Assembly (NCBI GenBank): GCA_050084985.1
Contig: JBITNC010000001.1
Location: 16,740,001 to 16,804,000 of the forward strand
DNA from: Nageia nagi
Taxonomy: Eukaryota > Pinophyta
Direction of reading: 5' to 3'
DNA length: 64,000 nucleotides
Shown here: positions 49,101-57,339 of the stretch, in pieces
Layout: each line of letters opens with the position of its first letter
Numbering within the stretch: the stretch's first letter is position 1
Position numbers and translations under genes: made by a program
Notes under the pieces: generated by a model
Database searches by the model: none
What the model was told of the DNA's origin: nothing
Seen by the model: the letters and a program-made list of their open reading frames with translations, nothing else

Positions 49101-52100
49101 AGCCAAAAATAGCAATACAGTCAGGATTTCACCATCCATCTTTTCTCAATCTTCACATGCCACGTTTGGATTTCTTTTTGCAGTCCGTTTTATTTTTATG
49201 TCCTCAGAGAGTAAACTATTTTGCAAAAATTATTTGAATACAAGGTAAACAGAAGGATACATTAGATCAAACTGAAAATAAAGGTTTAAAGTCTATACAT
49301 ACTGTTCTGTGTCTTTAGCACGTTAAAATCCATCTAAAAACTGTTTATTTTTCTGAGATGAGCAGCTCATATTTGAGATTTGTTTAGGCAAATAATGGTC
49401 ACCCACCTCATGTCGTGAATAGTATCATAAGCTCCGAGATGAGCTGCTGCCATTTTTTTCATCACATTCTTGAAAACTCGCCAAGACAAAACATTTGCCC
49501 CAGCCTGGAATAGGTTTTCCTGAATGCCAGAACAATATTCTGTCAAAGCAAACACATGTGGCTCATTGAATGTTATCCAGAAGTCCACCAAGTCACAGAA
49601 TCTCTCTCCTACAACCCTACAAACAGTGTTCATTACAATCATAAGTATCAAGATATCAAGTTTGTAAATTATCATATGCATCTAAAATTCAGCATACATG
49701 AATTTATTCACATTTATTTTGAATGACCAACATATCATATTGTACATCTAGTCTAGAGATGGCCCAACACGTATGAATGCTGAGGACAAGCTTTTGGATT
49801 TTGCGTATCCATGTTTTTGTGAGTCCATTAGTTTGCAGTGATATCCAAAAATAGGGAGGCAATAGTAGTTAGGAAAGAGTTTGTATAAATTTCCTAGACC
49901 TGGTAGAATTATTACAAGTTTTCCTCCTGATCTCAAACAAGGAAGGGGTACTATGTGTCCTGGAGCAACTGCCAAAAATTTAATAGACACCAGGGTAAGT
50001 CATGCAGTGTGCTTCTCATATTTTCAAACACCAATTCAGAAAAACCTCATAGCTCATAACATGAAGAGTGGAACATCTACATTTTATCTACTGCAGTCTA
50101 TTATGATAGCTAATATCTCACTGTTATCAATTGATAGGACTCCCTGAGCACCCAAATGCAAATATAGAATATCTAAAACAATGCAGCTGAAACTTTTTTA
50201 CATCTTCATCAGGTTCTAAATACATTACTCAAAGGATTCTGGCTGATATTAGGACAAGGCCAAGCACATGCAAAGTGCTCCAAAACGTTGCATGCAGATG
50301 ATATACCTTAATTAGTTAGTTATATATTCATGTATTTAAATTGAATGTGTCAATACAAGACTGCACACAAATGTAGGGCTGGTCTAATATATGAACAATA
50401 GATCTGTAATCTCCTCCTTGCTTGGAGGAAGCTTCCTCAACCTCTGTTGCAAATAGAAGAAAGTGTCCTTACCAGAAGTCTTGGAGAACTGCATGTTATA
50501 ATATGTCAGTAAAGTTTTTTTGAAGAGAATACATAAGAGCATGAAAAGCACAAAAAAATGTTAACTTGTATCGGCATAGCATTGAAGGTAAAAACCACTA
50601 CACTTGAATTCTATCCTGCTTTGTGCCTGGGAACAACATTGATTATCAATAAATGCAATAATCATTTTAGTCTTTTTTCTAATGACGTGAAGTTGGAAAT
50701 TTCAGGTCCTGGATAGGTTGTTGGTTAATATTGTGATACCTGTATTATATGTTTGTGCAGACATACCCCTTGGTGTTGTATTAAGGGCCTCTTTACCATG
50801 AGCATACCATATACTGGGTGGTGGGTACCATGAATGTAATATCATGGTGGTTTGGGTTTAGATGTCACATGTCCTATTTTCTATAAATATGGTTTGACAA
50901 GGCATATTTAGAGGGATATTAGTTGAAACTTGCAGAAACAATCTTGTGAGACATTGTTTCTCATATAGTAGACACTCCCTTGAATAATAAAACCATTTCT
51001 ATCAATGTATAGAGAGCTTGTAATTCAAAGTAGATTTAAGGGGCCCTAAAATTGGAAGGCATAATTATGTGGCTATATCATGCTTGGTCATGTTACAAAA
51101 CATACAAACAAGAGAAGCTTACGGAAAAATATTCTCTGCCTATCATCCATTGCAATGTCACTAAAGTTATTATTTGTAATAAATAAATTTACCTTGTGTA
51201 ATCCAGAAAATAATCAACAGTTTTGTCATTTTGCCAGCCACCATAAGTAGAAGCCCATGCAGGGAGAGAACGATGGAAAAGAATCAGCATCACACGTAAT
51301 CCATGAGCATGGATTCTTTCAATGAACCACCTATAATGATCCAACGCCTCATGATTGATCTGCAGAGCAGGAATTACCAGAAGAAATAAACCGAATGTAA
51401 TATTAGAATATCAGTGAAAGAAAATGTGGATCGGAGGAAAATCATAAACCAAAACCAACTATCCCCTGAAAAATATTTGATAATGGATTTAAACACTATC
51501 CAAATAAGTCTATCATTAGAGGCCTACAGAAACTCACAGCCTTCTCAACACCATCAATAGGCTCCTTTAGCATTATTTTACTCCACTCAATACAAAAACA
51601 AAAAACTGTTGCATTTGACTCTTTAGCTAGCTGCAGCTCTTCATCCAGATTATACCACAAACTAGGCTTCTCCTCTCTGTATGAACAAAAAGATCAATTC
51701 TACTCGAACTTTGTACTTGATCAAAAGATAACAGAGAAAAACATTTACCAGGATAATGGAAGACTCAAGATTGGACAAACTTACACACAATCAACATTTG
51801 TCTGCAAAACCACTGCTTTCTGCTCAGTTTTTAAAGTTTCCAATCCCTTTATTAGTCCAAGAGCTGGATCCAGCTTCTCTCCCTTATCTACAACATTATC
51901 TTGAAGCTCACGATGTTCATGTGGCTCCTGTTCCTTATCCACTGTCTGCTCCACATTTAAAAGTTCCCAATCATCTAGTAAGGGTTCATGACAACTCTTC
52001 TTTTGTCTACTAAATTCCTTTTTTTCAAGGTTTTCTAATACTTCATCCACATCTACTGCTGATGGATTTCTTGTTTTCTGTTCTCCATTTTTATCTGTGT

Positions 52101-52997
52101 TCTCTGTTTTTTCACTTGATTCCCACTTATGAATGTTTTTGGTTTTCAAGTTAATTTCAGGTTTGAACGAATTCAACTGGCTACTATCTTGTGGAGCTGA
52201 TTCCATTTCTTCCTGATGGAAGCTTCCCTCAACCTTCTTAAAATTGAGCCATGTATCCTTTTCCAGAAGTGCAGAAGTAGTTCCAACGGCAAAGAAGAAG
52301 CCATCACCATCCACTGCCATTGTCACACAATGTAATTATATTTTACTAGAAAGAGATGTTCTACATCAATATATATGCAGAGCTGAAAATAATGTCGATC
52401 TGCATCTATAAAAAGAAAGGCTGTTTGGAAACTTCAAATTTTATTGTCTGATGTTCTGGGTGAAATCCTTCATAGATGTTATAATTTGATGTCATAATGT
52501 TTTAGTTTATCATTGCTAGAGGATCAAACCCAGAAGAACTACTAGAAGTACCATGCAACACGGTTCATAAAAACTCAATATAAATGTGTAACTTTCAAAT
52601 CTCCATATTTTAATTCGGTGTGAGATTATGTTTTATTGTGATGTTTTAGCGGACTCCTTCGTAATTGCATTGACAGATATCATGTTCCCATCCCCCCAAA
52701 AGGCTAAAACTACCATGAAATAAAATCCATAAAAAAATATAAATAAATGGCTGCAAAAAAAATTATATTTCAATCAGAATTTTGTACTGAGGGAAAATTA
52801 CAAAAAAAGGAAAATTTTGAATTACCATTATTGTCTATGGGAAAGCTTGCTAGCAGTTCCTGAGACTCATCAATTGGATTCTCAAATGGAGCTAATTTCC
52901 TTCTGTGAAATCGTAGAAGGGCAAAGGTGTTTGCTGCAACAGCTATTATGCCTGCCATGCCAAATAGCTTGGATATATTTAGGAGAAGGACTGCCAT
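19044..52997 (-). CDS. SFR2: SFR2-like galactolipid galactosyltransferase (GH1 fold), 10 exons
   Basis: Exons run 52997-52826, 52313-51785, 51676-51538, 51359-51193, 49616-49407, 49093-48910, 48731-48498, 48343-48194, 21210-21099 and 19177-19044, 2,031 bases in all, giving 676 residues with no stop. All introns are GT-AG and phases match at each junction. Arabidopsis SFR2 is 622 residues. SFR2 moves galactose between monogalactolipids in the chloroplast outer envelope, making oligogalactolipids during freezing stress. Features seen: hydrophobic N-terminus 1-27, the family hallmark [12 protein letters not shown] at 41-52, a charged insert of about 150 residues (80-230), acid/base Glu354 in TFNEP, nucleophile Glu517 in TENG, and the C-terminal hallmark DWRFGHY in exon 10. 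Odd points: Cys260, Leu561 and Leu563 replace usual GH1/SFR2 pocket residues, and some loops are shorter. Family assignment is firm; activity is uncertain. Confidence 0.88.
20612..21122. repeat. tandem repeat of about 200 bp copying the exon 9 donor
   Basis: Two nearly full copies (about 20697-20904 and 20905-21122) and a partial first copy (from about 20612) share CTAATCATC, then TTCCTACTTAAACTGC, GGCAACTC and TTTTGAAACAGCC. The last copy contains the 3' end of exon 9 and its splice donor. The preceding copy repeats the donor sequence (CCATG, then GTACGT at 20880-20875) about 220 bases further into intron 9. Confidence 0.85.
21099..21210 (-). CDS. SFR2: SFR2-like exon 9
   Basis: The acceptor CTTTGTAG precedes GTTGCTAAATCT and the donor is CATG followed by GTACGT. 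It encodes [20 protein letters not shown] and then a diverged stretch to residue 632, in register with exon 8 (ending SYYIFAE, phase 0) and exon 10 (phase 1). SFR2 proteins have the related VKSGKVT and AWNEL strings here. The usual RPFYR string downstream is not conserved. Confidence 0.85.
22602..22789 (+). other. left part of the captured fragment in the TIR element
   Basis: Open on the plus strand up to the copia insertion point (reading CTHVISQN just before it). It may continue into the PPR fragment at 28598. By itself it shows no domain. Confidence 0.35.
22790..23068 (-). repeat. 3' LTR of copia with tubulin fragment
   Basis: Paired with 28313-28592. The polypurine tract on the minus strand is CTTAAGGGGGGG, directly upstream in the sense direction. 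Confidence 0.93.
23254..27225 (-). pseudogene. copia gag-pol polyprotein, one frame with three stops
   Basis: Gag starts [11 protein letters not shown] at 27225. Domains in order: gag core; zinc knuckle [14 protein letters not shown] (about 26490); protease [10 protein letters not shown] (about 26340); GAG-pre-integrase (LWHERFGHL); integrase with [17 protein letters not shown] and [14 protein letters not shown] with [22 protein letters not shown] and YVDDLLLTG; and RNase H with YTDSDWAGS and VADIFTKSF. Stops fall at 27111-27109 (TAA, gag), 25353-25351 (TAG, after integrase) and 23538-23536 (TAA, RNase H). No frameshift separates them, so the element is young and only lightly damaged. Length and order fit a standard copia polyprotein of about 1,300 residues. 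Confidence 0.92.
27812..28096 (-). pseudogene. captured alpha-tubulin fragment in copia leader
   Basis: On the minus strand about 95 codons read without a stop as plant alpha-tubulin. The strings [61 protein letters not shown] and THSLLEHTD, ending LLDN, correspond to roughly residues 116-206 of alpha-tubulin. The nucleotide-binding loop GGGTGSG is GGGIGSG here. There is no intron within the fragment. It lies between the primer site and gag, in the same orientation as the element. It cannot make tubulin; it is a transduplicated fragment. Confidence 0.9.
28313..28592 (-). repeat. 5' LTR of copia with tubulin fragment
   Basis: Paired with 22790-23068. The primer site TGGTACCAGAGC (Met-tRNA type) lies directly inside, at about 28301-28312. 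Confidence 0.93.
28598..28780 (+). pseudogene. PPR (pentatricopeptide repeat) gene fragment
   Basis: On the plus strand it reads [35 protein letters not shown] and, after stops, NVVSWN. These are hallmark positions of plant PLS-type PPR proteins. It is a fragment with in-frame stops, inside the TIR element. Confidence 0.6.
30485..33760 (-). pseudogene. long unrecognised coding region, degenerate
   Basis: From [14 protein letters not shown] at about 33724 the frame can be followed with few stops and some frameshifts to a C-terminus ending [10 protein letters not shown] and TAA near 30487, about 1,000 codons. Notable segments are [39 protein letters not shown] and [20 protein letters not shown], an acidic/basic stretch with [20 protein letters not shown], and a helical C-terminal part ([19 protein letters not shown]). 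There is no RT, integrase, protease or transposase motif. I do not know the family. It could be the gag-like or sole gene of a non-autonomous element. Confidence 0.45.
34010..34790. repeat. array of large imperfect palindromes
   Basis: At least five clear units (about 34179-34222, 34369-34414, 34513-34562, 34627-34678, 34738-34784) plus degenerate ones near 34011 and 34250. Each centres on AAAGACAAGATTTTGTCTTT with arms continuing into GCATGC and GCGC, giving hairpins of roughly 40-50 bases. Spacing is about 110-145 bases for most. They sit upstream, in the sense direction, of the minus-strand frame at 33760. Confidence 0.85.
36337..37013 (-). repeat. 3' LTR of chromovirus-type element
   Basis: Matches 46956-47631 over its length, with scattered substitutions. 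A purine-rich tract (ACCGAGGGAGTACA, sense) lies just upstream in the sense direction. Confidence 0.88.
37150..39200 (-). pseudogene. chromovirus RNase H, integrase and chromodomain, degenerate
   Basis: RNase H shows [20 protein letters not shown] near 39030. The integrase zinc region ends with CLICQQDK at about 38275, and the core shows [26 protein letters not shown] and LDRNARF (usual LDRDxxF, so an active-site-adjacent change). Further down are [13 protein letters not shown] and SPFELA. Near 37350-37150 the reading VIEVLA, then YLVTWEDM and TSWEKADNL resembles a chromodomain, which in chromoviruses steers integration to chromatin marks. Several stops disable it. Confidence 0.75.
39202..39403 (+). 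repeat. 5' LTR of TG...CT copia element
   Basis: The end is fixed by the GGAAC duplication and the adjacent primer site. The terminal dinucleotides are TG and CT, not TG and CA. Confidence 0.92.
39434..40537 (+). pseudogene. copia gag and protease start, lightly broken
   Basis: Gag starts [11 protein letters not shown] at 39434. The core has [15 protein letters not shown] and [15 protein letters not shown], typical of the UBN2 gag family. A frameshift near 39950 shifts the frame before [12 protein letters not shown]. The zinc knuckle [14 protein letters not shown] lies at about 40229-40270 and the protease motif [11 protein letters not shown] at about 40470-40502. A TAG stop at 40536-40538 follows. 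Confidence 0.85.
40538..43740 (+). pseudogene. copia integrase, RT and RNase H, lightly broken
   Basis: GAG-pre-integrase ([12 protein letters not shown] near 40887, after stops at about 40850 and 40880) leads into an intact integrase stretch at 40892-41800 with [25 protein letters not shown] and [14 protein letters not shown] starts near 42219 ([14 protein letters not shown]), has a frameshift near 42555 and continues with LKQSPRAWF and YVDDMIVTG. RNase H has YTDADWARS, and after another frameshift near 43375, [10 protein letters not shown] and LADLLTKAV, ending at a TGA at 43738-43740. Few lesions fit a recent insertion. Confidence 0.9.
43748..43952 (+). repeat. 3' LTR of TG...CT copia element
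   Basis: Paired with 39202-39403, preceded by GGAGGAG and followed by GGAAC. Confidence 0.92.
43958..46833 (-). pseudogene. chromovirus gag, protease and RT, degenerate
   Basis: Gag begins [12 protein letters not shown] at 46833 but is broken by 46685. Its core is open at 46221-45691 ([12 protein letters not shown], then [15 protein letters not shown] and [11 protein letters not shown]). The zinc knuckle [13 protein letters not shown] is at about 45560. The protease shows [12 protein letters not shown] near 45340. RT shows [17 protein letters not shown] near 44385 and [11 protein letters not shown] near 44285. The catalytic YLDD reads as stop-Pro-Asp-Asp near 44200. The frame is cut by the copia element at 43952. 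Confidence 0.78.
46956..47631 (-). repeat. 5' LTR of chromovirus-type element
   Basis: Paired with 36337-37013. The Met-tRNA-type primer site is directly inside, with the sense reading TTGGTATCAGAGC. Confidence 0.88.
47632..48193 (-). other. intron 8 sequence next to exon 8
   Basis: AT-rich, without gene or transposon signature. It is probably original intron. Confidence 0.5.
48194..49616 (-). CDS. SFR2: SFR2-like exons 5-8 (catalytic half)
   Basis: Exon 5 (49616-49407) carries [15 protein letters not shown] with the acid/base Glu354. Exon 6 (49093-48910) carries [17 protein letters not shown] and [11 protein letters not shown]. Exon 7 (48731-48498) carries [15 protein letters not shown] and PFIITENG with the nucleophile Glu517. 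Exon 8 (48343-48194) carries [19 protein letters not shown]. Donors are GTGGGT, GTAGAA, GTTTTC and GTAAGG; the exon 7 donor GTTTTC is weak. Introns 5, 6 and 7 are 313, 178 and 154 bp. Retention of intron 7 would end the protein shortly after the nucleophile. Confidence 0.88.
51193..52997 (-). CDS. SFR2: SFR2-like exons 1-4 (N-terminal half)
   Basis: The ATG at 52997 starts a hydrophobic segment ([20 protein letters not shown]) of the kind SFR2 uses for outer-envelope targeting, followed by [20 protein letters not shown]. Exon 2 (52313-51785) starts the GH1 barrel ([16 protein letters not shown]) and then a long Lys/Glu-rich insert. Exon 3 (51676-51538) has [11 protein letters not shown] and IEWSKIM. 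Exon 4 (51359-51193) has [16 protein letters not shown] and [12 protein letters not shown]. Introns 1-3 are 512, 108 and 178 bp and intron 4 is 1,576 bp. The SFR2 string WHNVPHP expected between exons 2 and 3 is absent. Confidence 0.88.
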
Positions 52998-53385
52998 CTT
53001 GATGATGTATTTGGATTGAAGTTTAGCACAAGAATAAAAGAGATATAATGGTATGATGTTATTAAGTACCAGCCAAGCAACCTAACCTACTTGATTTCGG
53101 TTTTGATTCAAGTATAGATAGATCAATCCAACTGAATACAGGTTCCTTAATTGCTCAAAAATGAAATCCAAGCATAAGCTTGACCCAAGAGCTTTGATGA
53201 CATTATGGGAAAGTAAAGGTACAATTAATTCTATGGGGTGTCGACAATTTCGAGGAAATTTTGATGTCAGGCTTTGTGCGGTAATTTCTCCAAGTAATAT
53301 GTCAGAACCAATTTCCTCATATAACACTCAACAATTTGGCGTCCCTTGAAATTTTCTGCCAAACAAATCAGGTCGATTGGAAACC
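52998..53385 (-). promoter_or_regulatory. probable 5' UTR exon 2 of SFR2-like gene
   Basis: A strong acceptor (TTTCTTTGCAG) ends at 53386, and the sequence runs without interruption to the ATG at 52997. At least two short upstream reading frames with ATG are present (17 and 18 codons, starting MRKLVLTYY and MSSKLLGQA). An 81-codon open stretch here has no ATG. The exon is predicted only from splice signals. Confidence 0.45.
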
Positions 53386-55810
53386 CTGCAAAGAAAAATC
53401 AAATGTTCAACAGTTGAAGACTTTGAACCAGAGTCAAATTGCAGAACTCATTTTCACCAATTCAAGAATCTTCTGTATAAATAACATTGTGAAGTGAGCA
53501 CATAACAATTTTACCCTTGAATGTCACAATTCAATGTTAAGTTATAGTTTCTTTTGAAATTTATCTATTCGAAACTAAATAACAAATAAACATGAATGAA
53601 ATTCAAACTTGATAAACTTAAGACCTTTCTGAAAAGAAATAGGCTAGAAAATTAAAATTTTGTTCTCCTTAAATACAATTAGTTTGCAGGAAATTCAGCT
53701 TTCGAATTGTTTCGCCTTTATTTACACCTTTGGATTATGATACTCCAATTCCTACAAGAAGAATTCATTATTTAGCATATGAAATTCATCACAATATATT
53801 CGAATTTAAGCAAAGAAGAGCAAGAAAAACATAAAAGATGTATTTGAATTGAAATACAACTTATCAGAAATTTCAATCGTTATCAAGCAAAGATGAGGGT
53901 AAAGGAAGTCACAGATAATTTTCAAGTGAAGAGGACAACGAAACAAAAATTTCAGAATCTCTTAAAGATAATGCGTTACTTAAAAACTTTTCAATTTCAT
54001 CTTAGATCATTGTAATTTCTAAAAAACAAATAAAAAAGAATAAAAATTCTCTGTAATAAAAAGATTATGGCTTACAAAAAAAACATTGGACACAAATTTA
54101 TTAAAATTTTGAGCTTCAAATAGAACTTTAGACTCTTAAAAACTCCTGAAATTTCAATTATTTACTTGTTGAGCATTACTTAGGGCAATTTCCTTACGCA
54201 CACTTAAATCCAGTGGCAAAATCAAGTCTTCTATTTGCACAAAAACAAGAATATGCCCGCTATATACAAATTTTGCAGCCGCAACTTGCCATGTCTAGTT
54301 TAAATTTGATCCAAATTTTCAATATTTTGGTCGAGTTTCATCAAAATTTGACAATATTTCACTTATATTCATATCAATTCTCAGTCCATTCAAGTTTTAT
54401 CCACAAAACAGTGCAGAGAGAATCTTTCACCTCTCCAACACTATCTAACAAACTTCATCCCAATTTGGGCAAATATCCCTTTCCTCATAATTAATAAACT
54501 TCTTCCTTATAATTCCTATGCTTCAGCTTAAATCATGAAGCTTTTAAGCAAACACGTCTTTGGTAACAAAAAAATCTAAAACAGTGAACCTCCTCTCATA
54601 AGTTACGCACTTTATCTTAACTCGTGAAGATTTACACACAACAGATTTGAAATACTGAACTCCCTCCTCCTAATTTGAAAATTTTAGCTCAAATTCTATA
54701 GTTGTTTTGAAGATATTTTCTTCTTAGAACTAATCATATTCCTTCTCTTAATTTAAAAACTTTACCTGAAATTATAAATTTTGCATCTTTTCAGCAAATA
54801 TTCACCTGTTCTACAACACACACAAAAACCAAATTATGATGCTTCAAAAAAAAAATCTTTGCTGAACAACTCCTCCAGGAAAAGAATTTAATAAGAAACT
54901 TCATCGTCCTACTCAAATTCCGATTTTGTCAGCAATTCTCCTCTTCTAGAGCTCACACATCAAAGAACAGAATCTCAAATAGTGATCTCCCTGCTCGTAA
55001 CTTTAATACATCACCTTAAATTATGAAGATTTTATAGGACATATCATCTACATACAACCAAATTTTAAGCTAGAATATTTCCTTCTGGTTTAAATTACGA
55101 AGCTTTCTCACAAATAGCATTTCTACAGATGTCATGAAACAAATAAAAAGAGTAAATTTCTGCCTCATAATGTTTTATGTTTAGTTTAAATTTTAATTGT
55201 TTTTCGCAAATATCCACTTGCAACTACTACAACAATAACTTCAAATAACGAATTTCCTCGTCCTCACTTAAATAATTTAAACCTAAATATGATTTTTTTT
55301 CATAAAATGAGAAAAAAAATCTTAAATAATAAGTTTCCCCGTCGAATTACCTACTTCAGTGACTTTATTTGTATACTTTTTAAGTCAAATTAAGAAGGTT
55401 CTTTTTTGCAGTGTTTTGAAATAGCAAACCTCCTCCAAATTTGCATGCTTTATCTCAAATAATGAACTCTGTTTTTTTTTTAAAAAAAAACCGTAAATAC
55501 TTCCACGATATCTCAACAAAAATCTAAAACACGAAACCAATTCTTTCTAAATATAATATACGTAAGCTTGAAACACACAGCGCTTTCAAGAACGTCGTAC
55601 GGCAGAAGAAAAAGTAGAAGAAAACAAACATTCCAGAGCGGTTTTCTTCACGAATCAATTCTGAAAAAATGAATTACTCCGAATTTACTGATCATTTTGC
55701 GAATCTCAGCTCGTATGAAAAAATTCTATTAAAGGTCGAGCAGATCTTCACCAAATTCAACGATTCGACCGTTGATTGATAGCAAATTGTAAGACGATTA
55801 CGAACCTTAC
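53386..55810 (-). other. probable 5' UTR intron
   Basis: About 2.4 kb of AT-rich DNA lies between a GTAAGG donor at 55810 and the TTTGCAG acceptor at 53386. No gene or transposon was recognised in it. Many short near-repeats around AATTTGAAGCTT-like strings give it a low-complexity look. Confidence 0.4.
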
Positions 55811-56000
55811 CAATTCCGTGACTTCTGATGCGAAACTTGGACGAATTCTGACGATATTTTTTTGACGTCCTGTGCAATGATTGATCGATCCTTCGTAAAC
55901 TGTGGACAAGGAAGTCCGGTGTTGCCGGCTGAGGCAGTTGCTGTTAGGTGAGACGTCCGTGGGTAACGGGCTGTGGCCGCTAAAATGGATATTGACAAAT
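55811..56000 (-). promoter_or_regulatory. probable 5' UTR exon 1 and transcription start region
   Basis: This is a local rise in GC (CCGGCAACACCGG, GCGGCCACAGCCCG on the minus strand) ending in a good donor (GAATTG then GTAAGG). It suits a first non-coding exon. The 5' limit is a guess. Confidence 0.35.
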
Positions 56001-56040
56001 GATAAGGTTAGGGCTGCAATACTTGGATACTCGGAATGAT

Positions 56041-56051
56041 GCCACGTCAGT
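56041..56051 (-). promoter_or_regulatory. ACGTG-type bZIP/ABRE-like element
   Basis: The minus strand reads ACTGACGTGGC, an ACGT-core site of the ABRE/G-box class, just upstream of the proposed first exon. Such short motifs are common by chance. Confidence 0.3.
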
Positions 56052-56099
56052 ATAGGCGGTGTTGGATTTTGACAGGTAGGGAGGAATGGACAAGGAGCA

Positions 56100-56545
56100 A
56101 AGGGAGGTGGTGCAGAGAATGGAATCGAAGGCGAATAGGATTTTGATAAAAGCCAAAAAAAAAAACTTGTAACGTTTTAAATGTTGGATAAGATTACTAC
56201 AAATATTTTACATATATATTACAAAATTTTCCAATATCAATCTCATGGTATTTATCTTTCTGTTTTATATATCTAATTTGAGTTAGATTATAATTTATTT
56301 CTAAATGTTCGTAAAAAGAAAGATTTGAAGTGGAGAATAAGGAAAGAGCATATTATTTTATTTTTATTAAAAAAATTCTTAATTGTTATTAAAATTTTAA
56401 GATTAATTATACATTTTTTAATTATATTTTTAGTAAGAAATTAACATTTAATTATTGAAATGTTTTCTAAATTAATTATTACAACCAAGTGCAATAGTAC
56501 GCTGTAGAAAAATAATTGATTTATTTGTTATTTCAAAGACCCTTT
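56100..56545. other. AT-rich intergenic DNA, nothing recognised
   Basis: No coding or repeat signal is visible beyond A/T runs. Confidence 0.5.
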
Positions 56546-56569
56546 CAATGTATGTGTTTTCTGCATATA

Positions 56570-56812
56570 CTATGATCGTTGCATTCCATAAACTATGTTT
56601 GCATCATACATCTTATCAAACAATTTATGTGCCTTCTCTAGGCTTCCATATTTTGCATACATGTCAACAAGGGTGTTCACAACCACAACACCTATTTGAC
56701 TACCATGCATCTCCTCAAACAATTCGTGTGCCTTCTTTAAGCTTTCATGTTTTGTATACTTCGGACACCTTGACACTAGCAAAATCATCGACCTAGTCTC
56801 GACACCAGCCAA
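56570..56812 (-). pseudogene. PPR gene fragment
   Basis: About 80 open codons read as parts of two pentatricopeptide repeats (HESLKKAHELFEEM; VVVNTLVDMYAKYGSLEKAH followed by KLFDKM). Plant PPR proteins bind organellar RNA. This is too short for a gene and has no start context; it is probably a dispersed fragment. Confidence 0.75.
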
Positions 56813-56945
56813 CCTGCCAACCCATCAACCCATTGACACCCACCAACCCACCAGCACCCACCAACCCATCGATACCTGCTAACCCATCGACACCTGCCAA
56901 TCCACATTGTTGACACCCATCGACACCCACTAACCCACCAGTATT
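56800..56945. repeat. minisatellite, 14-18 bp unit
   Basis: Imperfect tandem copies of CACCCACCAACCCATCGA. The minus strand is G-rich (GGGT, GTGGGT). It directly abuts the PPR fragment. Confidence 0.85.
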
Positions 56946-57339
56946 AGTCAAACTTTAAGATCTTATACATATACAAAATACTTTAATTATTGCAAACTTT
57001 AATTATTACATCTCACAATTAGACTAAAATATTGTACATGTAAAAATTTAAAGTGTGAAAGAGTTGCTTCCCATTATCCAATAGCATAAAATAATATGAT
57101 AAAACTTTCCAAGATTTAATTATTGCATCTCAAAATTATATTAAAATACTTTACATGTACAAATTGAAAGTGTTAAAGAGCAACTTCCCATTATCCAAGA
57201 GCATAAAATAATATGTATTGCAAATTTGCAAGTAACAAAAGAGTTTACAATTATCAGCATATGTTTTCAACATTTATCTTTTTGTAACTATAACTATGAT
57301 GTTTAGATTGATTCGTTAGAACCAACTATTGTTGAGGCA
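56946..57339. other. AT-rich intergenic DNA with an internal near-duplication
   Basis: No gene is seen. A roughly 100-base segment (CATTATCCAATAGCATAAAA at about 57072) recurs in near-identical form at about 57189. Confidence 0.5.

Noticed and set aside
48167-52326. A stand-alone beta-glucosidase gene ending near 48.2 kb
   Set aside because: Exon 8 ends in a good GTAAGG donor in phase 0, and the SFR2-specific C-terminus is found in phase at 21.2 and 19.2 kb. The charged insert and N-terminal anchor are SFR2 features, not those of secreted beta-glucosidases.
53082-53327. 81-codon upstream reading frame in the SFR2-like leader
   Set aside because: It has no ATG in frame (it opens at GTG). Only shorter ATG frames are present.
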